DNA of 64,000 bases from Legionella parisiensis (GTDB lineage: Bacteria > Pseudomonadota > Gammaproteobacteria > Legionellales > Legionellaceae), in assembly GCF_001467945.1 (NCBI RefSeq), contig NZ_LNYQ01000013.1, forward strand, positions 1,125,843 through 1,189,842, in the 5' to 3' direction. Made by a program: the position numbers and the translations under genes. The notes under the pieces are model-generated. The model did not search any database and had not been told where the DNA came from. It saw nothing but the letters and a program-made list of their open reading frames with translations. Within the stretch, counting starts at the first letter, position 1. Every line of letters starts with the position of its first letter. Positions 54,512-64,000 of the stretch are shown piece after piece.

Positions 54512-55009
54512 ATGACTTTTGAACAAAACTTCATCCTCAAATGTCTTGAATGCATGGAACAAATTCTTTCTAATAATATGGAGCTAGAAGACGCAATACA
54601 GCATTATACCGAAAATAAAGCCCCTAGTTCACGCTATCAGCTCAATAGCAAAATAACTGACTCAGCACAATGGAATGAACAAGACAAGCTCAGTTTGAGT
54701 GCCACTGTATTTGAAGCAATTGCTCGTAGCTCTTTATCATTTTATTCGGAAAGTGATACGCGAGCCCAGGAACTAAATGCTGCCAATAAGGAGTTTCTGG
54801 ATCAATACCTACCCATGATCACTGAAAAGACCAACCCCAATATCAGAATTGGTTCAGTAAAAGAAAATATTAAACGAATTAAAACAGATCTTAAAAATAA
54901 AACAGAAAACAGTGAAAACCCTTACGCGTTTTTTACTCCAGTTACAGCAGGTTTAGTTGTAATGGCTGCAGCTGCTACAACAATAGCATTATTGTCTTAC
55001 AAAGCGTAA
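54512..55009 (+). CDS. hypothetical tail-anchored protein, possible effector
   Basis: 165 residues from the ATG at 54512, which has GGAGG 8 nt upstream; an ATG at 54497 would place that site inside the gene. Residues 1-135 are helical and polar. The last 21 residues are one hydrophobic helix (TAGLVVMAAAATTIALLSYKA) with a short basic end, the topology of a C-tail-anchored membrane protein. No domain recognised. The upstream 325-base gap is very AT-rich and shows no other gene. It could be a translocated protein inserting in a host membrane, but nothing proves it. Confidence 0.68.
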   Translation: MTFEQNFILKCLECMEQILSNNMELEDAIQHYTENKAPSSRYQLNSKITDSAQWNEQDKLSLSATVFEAIARSSLSFYSESDTRAQELNAANKEFLDQYLPMITEKTNPNIRIGSVKENIKRIKTDLKNKTENSENPYAFFTPVTAGLVVMAAAATTIALLSYKA

Positions 55010-55045
55010 ACGCAGCAGGTCACGGACATTTTCTTCATATTGTTG

Positions 55046-55085
55046 GGATGCAGGACAGCGAAACCGGTTTCGCTGTCCTGCATCC
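55046..55085. terminator. perfect 40-nt palindrome between convergent genes
   Basis: GGATGCAGGACAGCGAAACC is immediately followed by its exact reverse complement, with no spacer. It lies between the tail-anchored protein gene and the convergent helicase gene. The flanking TTGGGATGCAG and CTGCATCCAGACTAC resemble family A ends, so it may be a rearranged copy. Probably a bidirectional terminator. Confidence 0.7.
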
Positions 55086-55128
55086 AGACTACTATACGGA
55101 GAACAGGTCGTTCTACTACCCGAGTTGC

Positions 55129-56835
55129 TTATCCTGCGCTACCAATCAAGGTTATTTTTAACTGACGCCCACAAACCCATGCTTTAGTTAAATCATTCAT
55201 TACTTCTTTAGGCATATCTTTTGGTAAGCGTACCGTTGAATGATCTTCATGAATTTTAAGACCAGTAATGTGTTTGCTTTGCAAACCCGCTTCATTAGCA
55301 ATAGCGCCGACAATATTACCTGGTTTTACTCCATGAATTTTACCCACATCAATGCGGAATAAATCTTGCCCTGAAAATTCATCACTAACTTTTTTACGTC
55401 CTTCCCGGGAACCTTTCTTGTCTGCAGTAAATCCTTTTCTCTCATCGCGAGAACGCTCAAATTTGCCGCCACGCTCAACACGTCCTTCTTTAGTCGCACG
55501 TGGTGATTTAGGTAAAACTTGTTCTTTTTGCCAAGGTAAGTCTTTGTTTAACAATAAGGCAAGCGTTGCAGCAACATCCAAAGCAGAAACATCATTTTCT
55601 TTAATGTATTCTTCAATAATTCGTCTGTAAGGAGGTAGGTTTTCATGTTCTAATCGTGCAGTGATGTTTGCTACAAAACGCTGTTGTCGTGCGACTTGGA
55701 TCATATGGTCATTAGGGACAGGTACTTTGGTAATACGCTGACGAGTATGTCGCTCAATGCTGCTAATCAAGCGTGATTCTTTAGGGGTTACGAATAAAAT
55801 AGCTACCCCAGAACGCCCTGCTCTACCTGTTCTTCCGATGCGATGTACATAGGTTTCATTATCGTGCGGTAAATCATAGTTAATGACATGAGTTACCCGC
55901 TCCACATCCAAACCCCGTGCGGCAACGTCTGTAGCAACCAGTATATCAATTGCTCCTTGTCTGAATTGCGCAATAATACGTTCACGTAAAGCCTGGGTAA
56001 TATCGCCATGAATGGCCATCGCGCGCAATCCTTGTTGTTGCAATACTTCTGCAACTTCTTCCGTGCTGCTTTTAGTGCGCACAAATACGATAACGCCTTG
56101 ATATTCTTCTACTGCCAACAAGCGCAATAATGCGTCAGGCTTTTGATGTCCCGATGCAAATAAAAATCGTTGCTCAATACTTTTTACTGTAGCTGTTTCT
56201 GAGCGTATTTCTATTGAAACAGGATTATGCAAATAAGTATTGGCAATTTGGCGTATGCGGTGAGGCATAGTTGCTGAAAAGAGACCTATTTGTTTCTTCT
56301 CCGGCAATTTCGCCATGATGGCTTCAATATCTTCAATAAAGCCCATCCGCAGCATTTCATCTGCCTCATCCAGAATGAATGTACGCAATTTATCTAATTG
56401 CAAAGTACGTCTATCGATGTGATCTAAAATACGGCCTGGAGTTCCCACCACTACCTGAGCACCTGCTCTTAATTGTTTTAATTGACGGCCGTAATCTTGA
56501 CCACCACATAGAACAGCAACTGTGATTCCACGTTGATTGGCACTTAATATTTCAAACTGTTCTGCAACCTGAATCGCTAATTCACGGGTAGGAGCTAAAA
56601 TTAATGCTTGAGTGTCCTGTACATTGGGGGATAAATTTTGCAATATGGGCAAGGCAAAAGCAGCCGTTTTTCCTGTTCCTGTTTGTGCCAGAGCAATTGC
56701 ATCCCGACCTTCCAGAAGTAAAGGAATCGTTTGGGCCTGGATTGGAGAGGGCGTGGTAAACTTCATATCCTCTAGCGCTTTGTTTAAAGCATCTGAAAAA
56801 TTAAAGGACGAGAAGCTTGTGATTTCTTGAGACAT
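55129..56835 (-). CDS. deaD: DEAD-box ATP-dependent RNA helicase (DeaD/CsdA type)
   Basis: 568 residues. Q motif, AQTGTGKTA (motif I), PTRELAIQ, DEAD (VLDEADEML), SAT, ARGLDV and HRIGRTGRAG are all present. After a basic linker (about 440-480: RGGKFERSRDERKGF) there is a C-terminal DbpA-type RNA-binding domain (DLFRIDVGKIHGVKPGNIVGAIANEA). Roles in ribosome assembly and mRNA decay, often cold-induced. Single gene with a 425-base upstream gap. Confidence 0.94.
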   Translation of the reverse strand: MSQEITSFSSFNFSDALNKALEDMKFTTPSPIQAQTIPLLLEGRDAIALAQTGTGKTAAFALPILQNLSPNVQDTQALILAPTRELAIQVAEQFEILSANQRGITVAVLCGGQDYGRQLKQLRAGAQVVVGTPGRILDHIDRRTLQLDKLRTFILDEADEMLRMGFIEDIEAIMAKLPEKKQIGLFSATMPHRIRQIANTYLHNPVSIEIRSETATVKSIEQRFLFASGHQKPDALLRLLAVEEYQGVIVFVRTKSSTEEVAEVLQQQGLRAMAIHGDITQALRERIIAQFRQGAIDILVATDVAARGLDVERVTHVINYDLPHDNETYVHRIGRTGRAGRSGVAILFVTPKESRLISSIERHTRQRITKVPVPNDHMIQVARQQRFVANITARLEHENLPPYRRIIEEYIKENDVSALDVAATLALLLNKDLPWQKEQVLPKSPRATKEGRVERGGKFERSRDERKGFTADKKGSREGRKKVSDEFSGQDLFRIDVGKIHGVKPGNIVGAIANEAGLQSKHITGLKIHEDHSTVRLPKDMPKEVMNDLTKAWVCGRQLKITLIGSAG

Positions 56836-57132
56836 AAAAATCCTGATCGATTAAAAAATAACCTACAAAAGGTTTGGTGATATAAAATTGAACAGTATAA
56901 TAACAAAATAAACAGAGTAATGCACTATATTTATGAAATGATTAGGGAATGTCATTAGTTGAGATATATGCTCAAGGATCCAAAGCGATAATGGAAGCCA
57001 ATGATTATAACACGATTTTTTTCTGGATTATAGCCTCGCCTCACTGCCATCAAGTTAATGATCTTGGACGTAACCAAGATCTATTTGGTCGTATTCCAGG
57101 ATAAACCTGGTGTAAGAAGCTGAATCTTCTAC

Positions 57133-57243
57133 TCATCGCTGAAAAACCAGCCCAGGCATATTCGGATGTCCGCCCCACGACTTGCCCGCAGGGTGTAGAC
57201 AGAGATACCAAGAGCCAGTTGCATGATACCCATCTGACTTCAA
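57133..57243 (-). pseudogene. protein-like remnant downstream of the dienoyl-CoA reductase
   Basis: A 36-codon frame from a TTG reads KSDGYHATGSWYLCLHP... then AGKSWGGHPNMPGLVFQR. The high content of Trp, Gly, His and Pro is unlike random AT-rich sequence and looks like the end of a real protein. The frame is open upstream into the 3' end of the reductase gene, in another frame. No ribosome site. The rest of 56836-57260 shows no gene. Confidence 0.2.
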
Positions 57244-57260
57244 TTCATCGGGGCTGCATT

Positions 57261-59442
<2,182 letters not shown>

Positions 59443-59445
59443 TGT

Positions 59446-60357
59446 TCAATTAGAAAGTTGCTTTTCCTGCGTAAAAGAAAAGCGCATTTGAAAGCGATTG
59501 GCAATGAACGCGCCTACCAAAGTAATGCTGCATCCAACGAGAGAAAGGAATGAAGGCTGTTCATTCAGCAAAAGAAATCCCATTAAGGTTGATACAATAG
59601 GTAGGGCATAGAGCATAATGGACGCACTGGAAGCAGGTAAGTATTTCAGCACATAAGCCCATGCCAGATATGCGAGTGCTGCAGGAAAAATACCCATATA
59701 AACAACTGCTGCGGTAGTTTGAAAGTCTGCTCTTTGAATTTGCTGAAGCATGTCAGGCAGAAATATGGATAACAACAGAGTTCCACCCCACATCACCCAT
59801 GCAATAATTGCTACAGGATGATAGATACTCACGAATTGCTTTTGAATAATCGTTAAAATCGCGCCCATCAAAGCAGACACCAAAATTGCCAAAATTCCCT
59901 GTTGCATTCCAGGCTCTGAGTTGTTGTCGATCGCCAATAAAGCCAGTCCAGAGATACTAATGATGATGCCAACCCAAACCCCTCGCGCCAGCTTTTCCTG
60001 TAAAAAAATCAACGATAAAATGACCGTTAACACTGGCATTAACCCAAGAATAAAGCTGGCTATACCGGCAGAAACACTCAGCTCGCCATAATTTAAACAA
60101 ATATTGTAAATCCCTATACCAGCCATTCCAGTAAGAAGTAATTGAAGCCGATCTTTCCACGCTACGCGTTTTTCAATGCCCAGACTGTAATAGATAATCA
60201 ACATGCACAGTGACGCAACAATAAAGCGTAAAAGAGCAAGCGCACCCGGAGAATAGGCAGCTAATCCGATGCGTATTCCAACGAATGCTGAAGCCCATAA
60301 TACAATGGCAATAGTAACCACAAAGCCCACTTTGAAAGACGGCATATCCCACCACAT
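59446..60357 (-). CDS. EamA/DMT family permease
   Basis: 303 residues with ten predicted membrane helices in two EamA repeats (about 8-137 and 150-288). The motifs are WASAFVGIRIGLAAYSPGALALLRF at the start and GIFPAALAYLAWAYVLKYLPASSASIMLYALPIVSTLMGFLLLNE in the second repeat. These are exporters of amino acids or other metabolites; the substrate cannot be told. A start at 60345 (MPSFKVG) is an alternative. Confidence 0.88.
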   Translation of the reverse strand: MWWDMPSFKVGFVVTIAIVLWASAFVGIRIGLAAYSPGALALLRFIVASLCMLIIYYSLGIEKRVAWKDRLQLLLTGMAGIGIYNICLNYGELSVSAGIASFILGLMPVLTVILSLIFLQEKLARGVWVGIIISISGLALLAIDNNSEPGMQQGILAILVSALMGAILTIIQKQFVSIYHPVAIIAWVMWGGTLLLSIFLPDMLQQIQRADFQTTAAVVYMGIFPAALAYLAWAYVLKYLPASSASIMLYALPIVSTLMGFLLLNEQPSFLSLVGCSITLVGAFIANRFQMRFSFTQEKQLSN

Positions 60358-60375
60358 AAAAATTGCAAACTTATT

Positions 60376-60500
60376 AGACTTCTTTGGAAACTCACTACAG
60401 ATAGAAGTGACGGAGCAGGGGTGTACACAAAGTCACATGAGGATTCGAGTATCGTATCGACGAAGCGACTCTCTCTGAAGTAGCGTTTCCGAAGGAGTCT
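60376..60500. mobile_element. MITE-like element, family D (copy 2)
   Basis: 125 bp with terminal inverted repeats AGACTTCTTTGGAAAC and GTTTCCGAAGGAGTCT. The interior GTGTACACAAAGTCACATGA and GGATTCG align with the copy at 16170. No coding capacity. The remaining bases to 60730 are AT-rich promoter-type sequence. Confidence 0.55.
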
Positions 60501-60730
60501 ATTGTATCAGAATTGCTCGAAACAATCACTGAGACAAAGCGCATAACACCGCTAAATTGATTTTTGGAAGTTAGTTGAAAATTTAGGCGGCATTGCACCC
60601 AAAAAACCCAGAATTAAAGCGCATTTTTTACCAAATCCATTTTTTTAAGAGGCATTATGTAAAAAACTTGGCATTTTCTTTTTTATAATCTACTTTTAAA
60701 GAAGGGCCTACTCCTGTTGAGGACGAATCT

Positions 60731-61579
60731 ATGGACGACCCTTTTTCTGCACTATCAGAAGCCGTTGAGTCCGTTTTTCATTTGGTAAAACCAAGAAATA
60801 GCGGAAAATATACATATTCTGAAATTCAGGGGCTCAAGGAAGCGTTGGACAATTACCGGCAGCGCAGGGAAGAAACTGCGTTCATTGAACTGGTGCAAGC
60901 ATTAGGCGCAGCTTTATATCTTTTCGAAAAGTGGCAAACTAATGAAAAGCAGATTAATTTTGCACTTATGAAAAATTCAATTGATACTATGGCAGCCCAA
61001 TATCAAATGCCCCCTGTTGACTGGAACAAATATATCGCTCATCCTAAAGTTTCACCAAGATTCTCATTTCGAAATCCTCAACAAGATATCGAATTTATCC
61101 CTTGGTTAAATGCCATATCCGAAAAAGCTTCTACTGAGCAAGAGCCCACCCTGCATTCTCAGTTAATCGCTCATCGAGAGCAGCTTGGATTTAGTCAAAA
61201 ACTTATTTCTCATTTGAAAAAAGATCCAGAGTTTCTATCACGCTTAATTATGGAGTCCAAAGAAAATTTTATTCAGATTTCAGGTACACGCTTAATTTTT
61301 TATTTAACTGATGTGCAAATAGCCCAAGCAATAATCCAATATTTGCCTGAGTTGCTGCAAGAACATCCAAATCCATTCGTCCAGGTAGAACAGCTTATAG
61401 AGAGACTAAATGGAGTATTATCGAATGGGCGCTCAATTTCTACGCTTTTACGTAATTCCGAAGCCAAAGCGATTTTAGACGGCTCTGAATTTTTTCAAAT
61501 ATACCAAAGTGACGAATATAAAAATCGTCAAGAATACCCTTCATTTGCAGAAGATGAATATTCGAAGCCACAAATTTAA
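60731..61579 (+). CDS. hypothetical helical protein
   Basis: 282 residues, no signal peptide or membrane helix. It is mostly helical (EIQGLKEALDNYRQRREETAFIELVQALGAALYLFEKW near the start). No domain recognised. The C-terminal 20 residues are acidic and aromatic (RQEYPSFAEDEYSKPQI), which could fit a Dot/Icm signal but is weak evidence. GAGG lies 7 nt before the ATG. Alone between family D element and convergent mdh. Confidence 0.65.
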   Translation: MDDPFSALSEAVESVFHLVKPRNSGKYTYSEIQGLKEALDNYRQRREETAFIELVQALGAALYLFEKWQTNEKQINFALMKNSIDTMAAQYQMPPVDWNKYIAHPKVSPRFSFRNPQQDIEFIPWLNAISEKASTEQEPTLHSQLIAHREQLGFSQKLISHLKKDPEFLSRLIMESKENFIQISGTRLIFYLTDVQIAQAIIQYLPELLQEHPNPFVQVEQLIERLNGVLSNGRSISTLLRNSEAKAILDGSEFFQIYQSDEYKNRQEYPSFAEDEYSKPQI

Positions 61580-61600
61580 ATGATCGGTCGATGAGCAAGA

Positions 61601-61635
61601 ACCCAGGTTCCGCGGATGGCCTCCCCCGGGTCATA
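61601..61635. repeat. fragment of family A repeat
   Basis: AACCCAGGTTCCGCGGATGG followed by CCTCCCCCGGGTC resembles part of a family A palindrome, between the convergent unknown gene and mdh. Confidence 0.3.
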
Positions 61636-61648
61636 TGAGAAATTATCC

Positions 61649-62638
61649 TTAGTCCAACAAGCCTAAAGACTTCACTGTATCGCGCTCTTGTCTTAGCTCA
61701 TCTAAAGTTCTGTCAAACATTTCACGGCCATAATCGTTAAAAGACAAGCCTTCAACTACTGTTAACTCACCATGTTCACGTCGGCAAGGGAAGGAGAATA
61801 TTAAGCCTTCATCCACACCATATTCGCCCTTAGAAGCACGGCACATAGAGAATGACTCTCCAGCAGGAGTATCAGTAACTAAATGATTGACACCCGTGAT
61901 AATGGCATTGGCAGCTGAAGCAGCAGAAGAAGAACCACGCGCTTTAATTACTGCGGCACCACGCTGTTGTACAGTCGAAACAAAAGTGTCCTTCAGCCAT
62001 GACTCATCAATCGCCTTAGCAGCAGAAACTCCATTGATTTTCGCATTATAAAAATCAGGATACTGAGTCGAAGAATGATTTCCCCAAATGGTCATTTGCG
62101 TGACTGCAGTAATATCAACTCCTGCTTTTTTAGCCAATTGAGTACGCGATCTTAATTCATCTAACGTGGTCATGGCATAAAAACGATCATTAGGTACGTC
62201 TTTAGCATTATTCATAGCGATTAAGCAGTTTGTATTACATGGATTACCGACTACAAATACGCGCACATCATCGCTTGCATGATCATTAATCGCCTTACCT
62301 TGCTTGGTGAATATTCCGCCGTTAATTTGCAATAAATCAGAACGTTCCATACCTTGCTTGCGAGGAACAGAGCCTACCAATAACGCCCAGTTTATTCCAT
62401 CCATCGCCTTATTTATATCTGAAGTGCAAACCACACGTTTTAATAAGGGAAAAGCACAATCGTCCAACTCCATAGCAACCCCTTCCAGAGAAGGAAGTGC
62501 CGCCTCAAGCTCAAGTAAATTTAATTCCACTTCAGTATTTGCACCGAACATTTGTCCCGAAGCGATCCGAAACAATAATGCATAACCAATTTGTCCTGCA
62601 GCTCCGGTAACAGCAACTCTAACTCGTTTATTTGTCAT
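61649..62638 (-). CDS. mdh: malate dehydrogenase
   Basis: NAD-dependent enzyme of the TCA cycle. 329 residues, of the cytosolic/Thermus-like subgroup rather than the 312-residue E. coli type. The Rossmann motif is [19 protein letters not shown] (10-28), the NAD-site [15 protein letters not shown] follows, and the catalytic pair is in [10 protein letters not shown] and the His of [13 protein letters not shown]. Divergent from hemW. Confidence 0.96.
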   Translation of the reverse strand: MTNKRVRVAVTGAAGQIGYALLFRIASGQMFGANTEVELNLLELEAALPSLEGVAMELDDCAFPLLKRVVCTSDINKAMDGINWALLVGSVPRKQGMERSDLLQINGGIFTKQGKAINDHASDDVRVFVVGNPCNTNCLIAMNNAKDVPNDRFYAMTTLDELRSRTQLAKKAGVDITAVTQMTIWGNHSSTQYPDFYNAKINGVSAAKAIDESWLKDTFVSTVQQRGAAVIKARGSSSAASAANAIITGVNHLVTDTPAGESFSMCRASKGEYGVDEGLIFSFPCRREHGELTVVEGLSFNDYGREMFDRTLDELRQERDTVKSLGLLD

Positions 62639-62783
62639 GTGATTTCCTCTTGTTTTTCAGGTAACCATCGAAAATTCTCTCTCGCTAAAGCGGAAGAACA
62701 TAACGTGAATGATTACATTTTTTGTTAGAAAACTCGCAACATGATACTATTGCATTCCCAAACAAGCCAGTCTAAAAAGAGTA

Positions 62784-63908
62784 ATGATTCCTTTATCGTT
62801 GTACATTCACATCCCATGGTGCATCCGCAAATGCCCTTACTGTGATTTTAATTCCCATAAAAGTCCTGAGATTTTACCGGAACAAAATTATGTCCAAGCA
62901 CTGATTGCTGATTTGAAAAATGATTTGCAGTACGTCGATTCTCGTGAAATTTGCTCTATTTTTATTGGTGGAGGCACTCCAAGCCTTTTTTCTGCCCAAG
63001 CCTACGACACCTTATTTACTGAACTAAGGCATCTTTTGTCCTTTGTCCAAGATATTGAAATCACTATGGAAGCAAATCCAGGAACAGTAGAACAGCAACG
63101 CTTTACTGAATATCGACAAATCGGTATTAATCGGCTTTCTCTAGGTATTCAAAGCTTTAATTCGGAGCATCTTCACACTCTGGGTCGCATTCATGACGCA
63201 CAACAAGCTCATCGGGCCATTGACTCAGCACGTAACGCCGGTTTTAACAACTTAAATCTGGATATCATGCACAGTTTACCCAAGCAAAGCGTAGCTCAAG
63301 GACTTGAGGATTTGCGTACTGCAATTGCGCACCAACCAGAACATTTGTCTTGGTATCAATTAACCATAGAACCCAATACAGTATTTTACAAACAAAAGCC
63401 TCCATTGCCTTCTGAAGATGAAGTATGGCCACTGGAAGAGGAAGGATTCGCTTTACTTAAAGAGTCAGGTTTTGAACGCTACGAAATTTCCGCCTTTGCC
63501 AAACCTGCGCGGCAAGCCCAGCATAATTTAAATTACTGGCTATTTGGTGATTACCTGGGCATAGGTGCAGGTGCTCATGGCAAAATCACTACCCCAAATG
63601 GAATACTAAGAACACGCAAACACCGCCAGCCTAAAGAATATCTTAGCTCAGAAAAACCTTTTTTGGCCAGTATAGAGACGGTAGAAGCCCAAGATCTTCT
63701 TTTTGAATTTATGCTTAACGCTACGCGATTGGAACAAGCTATCCCCTTAGAACTCTTCTCGCAAACTACAGGCTTGCCATTGCATGACTTACTCCCTAAA
63801 CTCAAAACAGCAGAACATAAAAAACTGATTGCACTCACAGATACATCCTGGCAAGTCACTGCTTTTGGCAGACGTTACACTAACGACTTACAAGCCTTAT
63901 ATTTATAA
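62784..63908 (+). CDS. hemW: radical SAM haem chaperone HemW
   Basis: 374 residues. The 4Fe-4S motif CIRKCPYCDF (C-x3-C-x2-C plus the CDF typical of HemW/HemN) is at about 13-22, followed by FIGGGTPSLF and the HemN_C domain. HemW binds haem and delivers it to respiratory enzymes; unlike HemN it is not the coproporphyrinogen oxidase. AAGAG precedes the ATG. Confidence 0.93.
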   Translation: MIPLSLYIHIPWCIRKCPYCDFNSHKSPEILPEQNYVQALIADLKNDLQYVDSREICSIFIGGGTPSLFSAQAYDTLFTELRHLLSFVQDIEITMEANPGTVEQQRFTEYRQIGINRLSLGIQSFNSEHLHTLGRIHDAQQAHRAIDSARNAGFNNLNLDIMHSLPKQSVAQGLEDLRTAIAHQPEHLSWYQLTIEPNTVFYKQKPPLPSEDEVWPLEEEGFALLKESGFERYEISAFAKPARQAQHNLNYWLFGDYLGIGAGAHGKITTPNGILRTRKHRQPKEYLSSEKPFLASIETVEAQDLLFEFMLNATRLEQAIPLELFSQTTGLPLHDLLPKLKTAEHKKLIALTDTSWQVTAFGRRYTNDLQALYL

Positions 63909-63975
63909 ACTCAAATCAATAACTACGTTCCCCGCTTTTTCGCGCGGAATCGATGAATGCTCGCTAAATCCGGCT

Positions 63976-63998
63976 CCCGCGGACAAGCCGCGGGACGT
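63976..63998. repeat. small palindromic repeat, family F
   Basis: CCCGCGG, ACAAG, CCGCGGG form a perfect 7-bp stem, followed by ACGT. The related copy is at 41401. It is preceded by CCCCGCTTTTTCGCGCGG, another short hairpin. The window ends here. Confidence 0.5.
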
Positions 63999-64000
63999 CC

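Overview
The window is a chromosomal segment of a Legionella species. The evidence is the AT-rich sequence plus a set of genus markers: legiolysin (4-hydroxyphenylpyruvate dioxygenase) with tyrosine-catabolism genes, the ankyrin effector AnkH/LegA3, an ankyrin/lipid-kinase-like protein resembling AnkK/LegA5, and the secreted lysophospholipase PlaA. From memory their order matches L. pneumophila Philadelphia-1 (about lpg2278 lly, lpg2300 ankH, lpg2322 ankK, lpg2343 plaA, lpg2352 mdh). The species cannot be fixed from the sequence alone, and no plasmid, phage or CRISPR is visible.

Layout. 1-5.1 kb: a truncated secreted-protein gene, leucine dehydrogenase, an O-methyltransferase, then legiolysin, fumarylacetoacetase and maleylacetoacetate isomerase (homogentisate dioxygenase is absent here). 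5-10 kb: a secreted Cys-rich protein, asnS, a small acidic-tailed protein and a LolD/LolC-type lipoprotein exporter. 10.8-13 kb: an ankyrin protein and a small EamA protein. 12.9-15.8 kb: tRNA-Leu, tRNA-Cys, tRNA-Gly and pgsA (the enterobacterial pgsA-glyW-cysT-leuZ arrangement), then a HAD phosphatase and rluC, divergent from rne. 18.7-22.4 kb: an alcohol dehydrogenase, a DUF1328 peptide and the Smr-like/ankH pair. 22.6-29.2 kb: asd, aroC, prmB, smrB, rhodanese-grxC-secB and gpsA. 29.4-39.7 kb: murI, a 1221-residue helical protein of unknown family (probable effector), a small secreted protein, the AnkK/LegA5-like protein, pilU and a flavin oxidase. 39.9-49.8 kb: radA, xseB-ispA, bioC/comF, a second site-2 protease with a small partner, hemA-prfA-prmC and dksA. 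50-64 kb: waaA, djlA, a DUF3530 protein, plaA, a tail-anchored protein, a DEAD-box helicase, a dienoyl-CoA reductase, an EamA exporter, an unknown protein, mdh and hemW.

Housekeeping genes dominate, and many sit in short overlapping operons. Between them are accessory genes that look like Dot/Icm effectors (ankyrin, helical, acidic-tail or tail-anchored proteins) and several families of short dispersed palindromic repeats. The repeats account for most of the intergenic space.

Most notable: (i) ankH is translationally coupled to a duplicated, catalytically degenerate Smr protein preceded by a perfect 16-bp palindrome; the intact parent, smrB, lies 4 kb away. (ii) The 1221-residue orphan has a PmrA-box-like tandem repeat upstream. 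(iii) The ankyrin protein at 34.5-36.4 kb carries a PI-kinase-type DxHxxN catalytic loop. (iv) A perfect 40-nt palindrome lies between convergent genes. (v) A strong terminator splits the tRNA-Gly / tRNA-Cys-Leu cluster.
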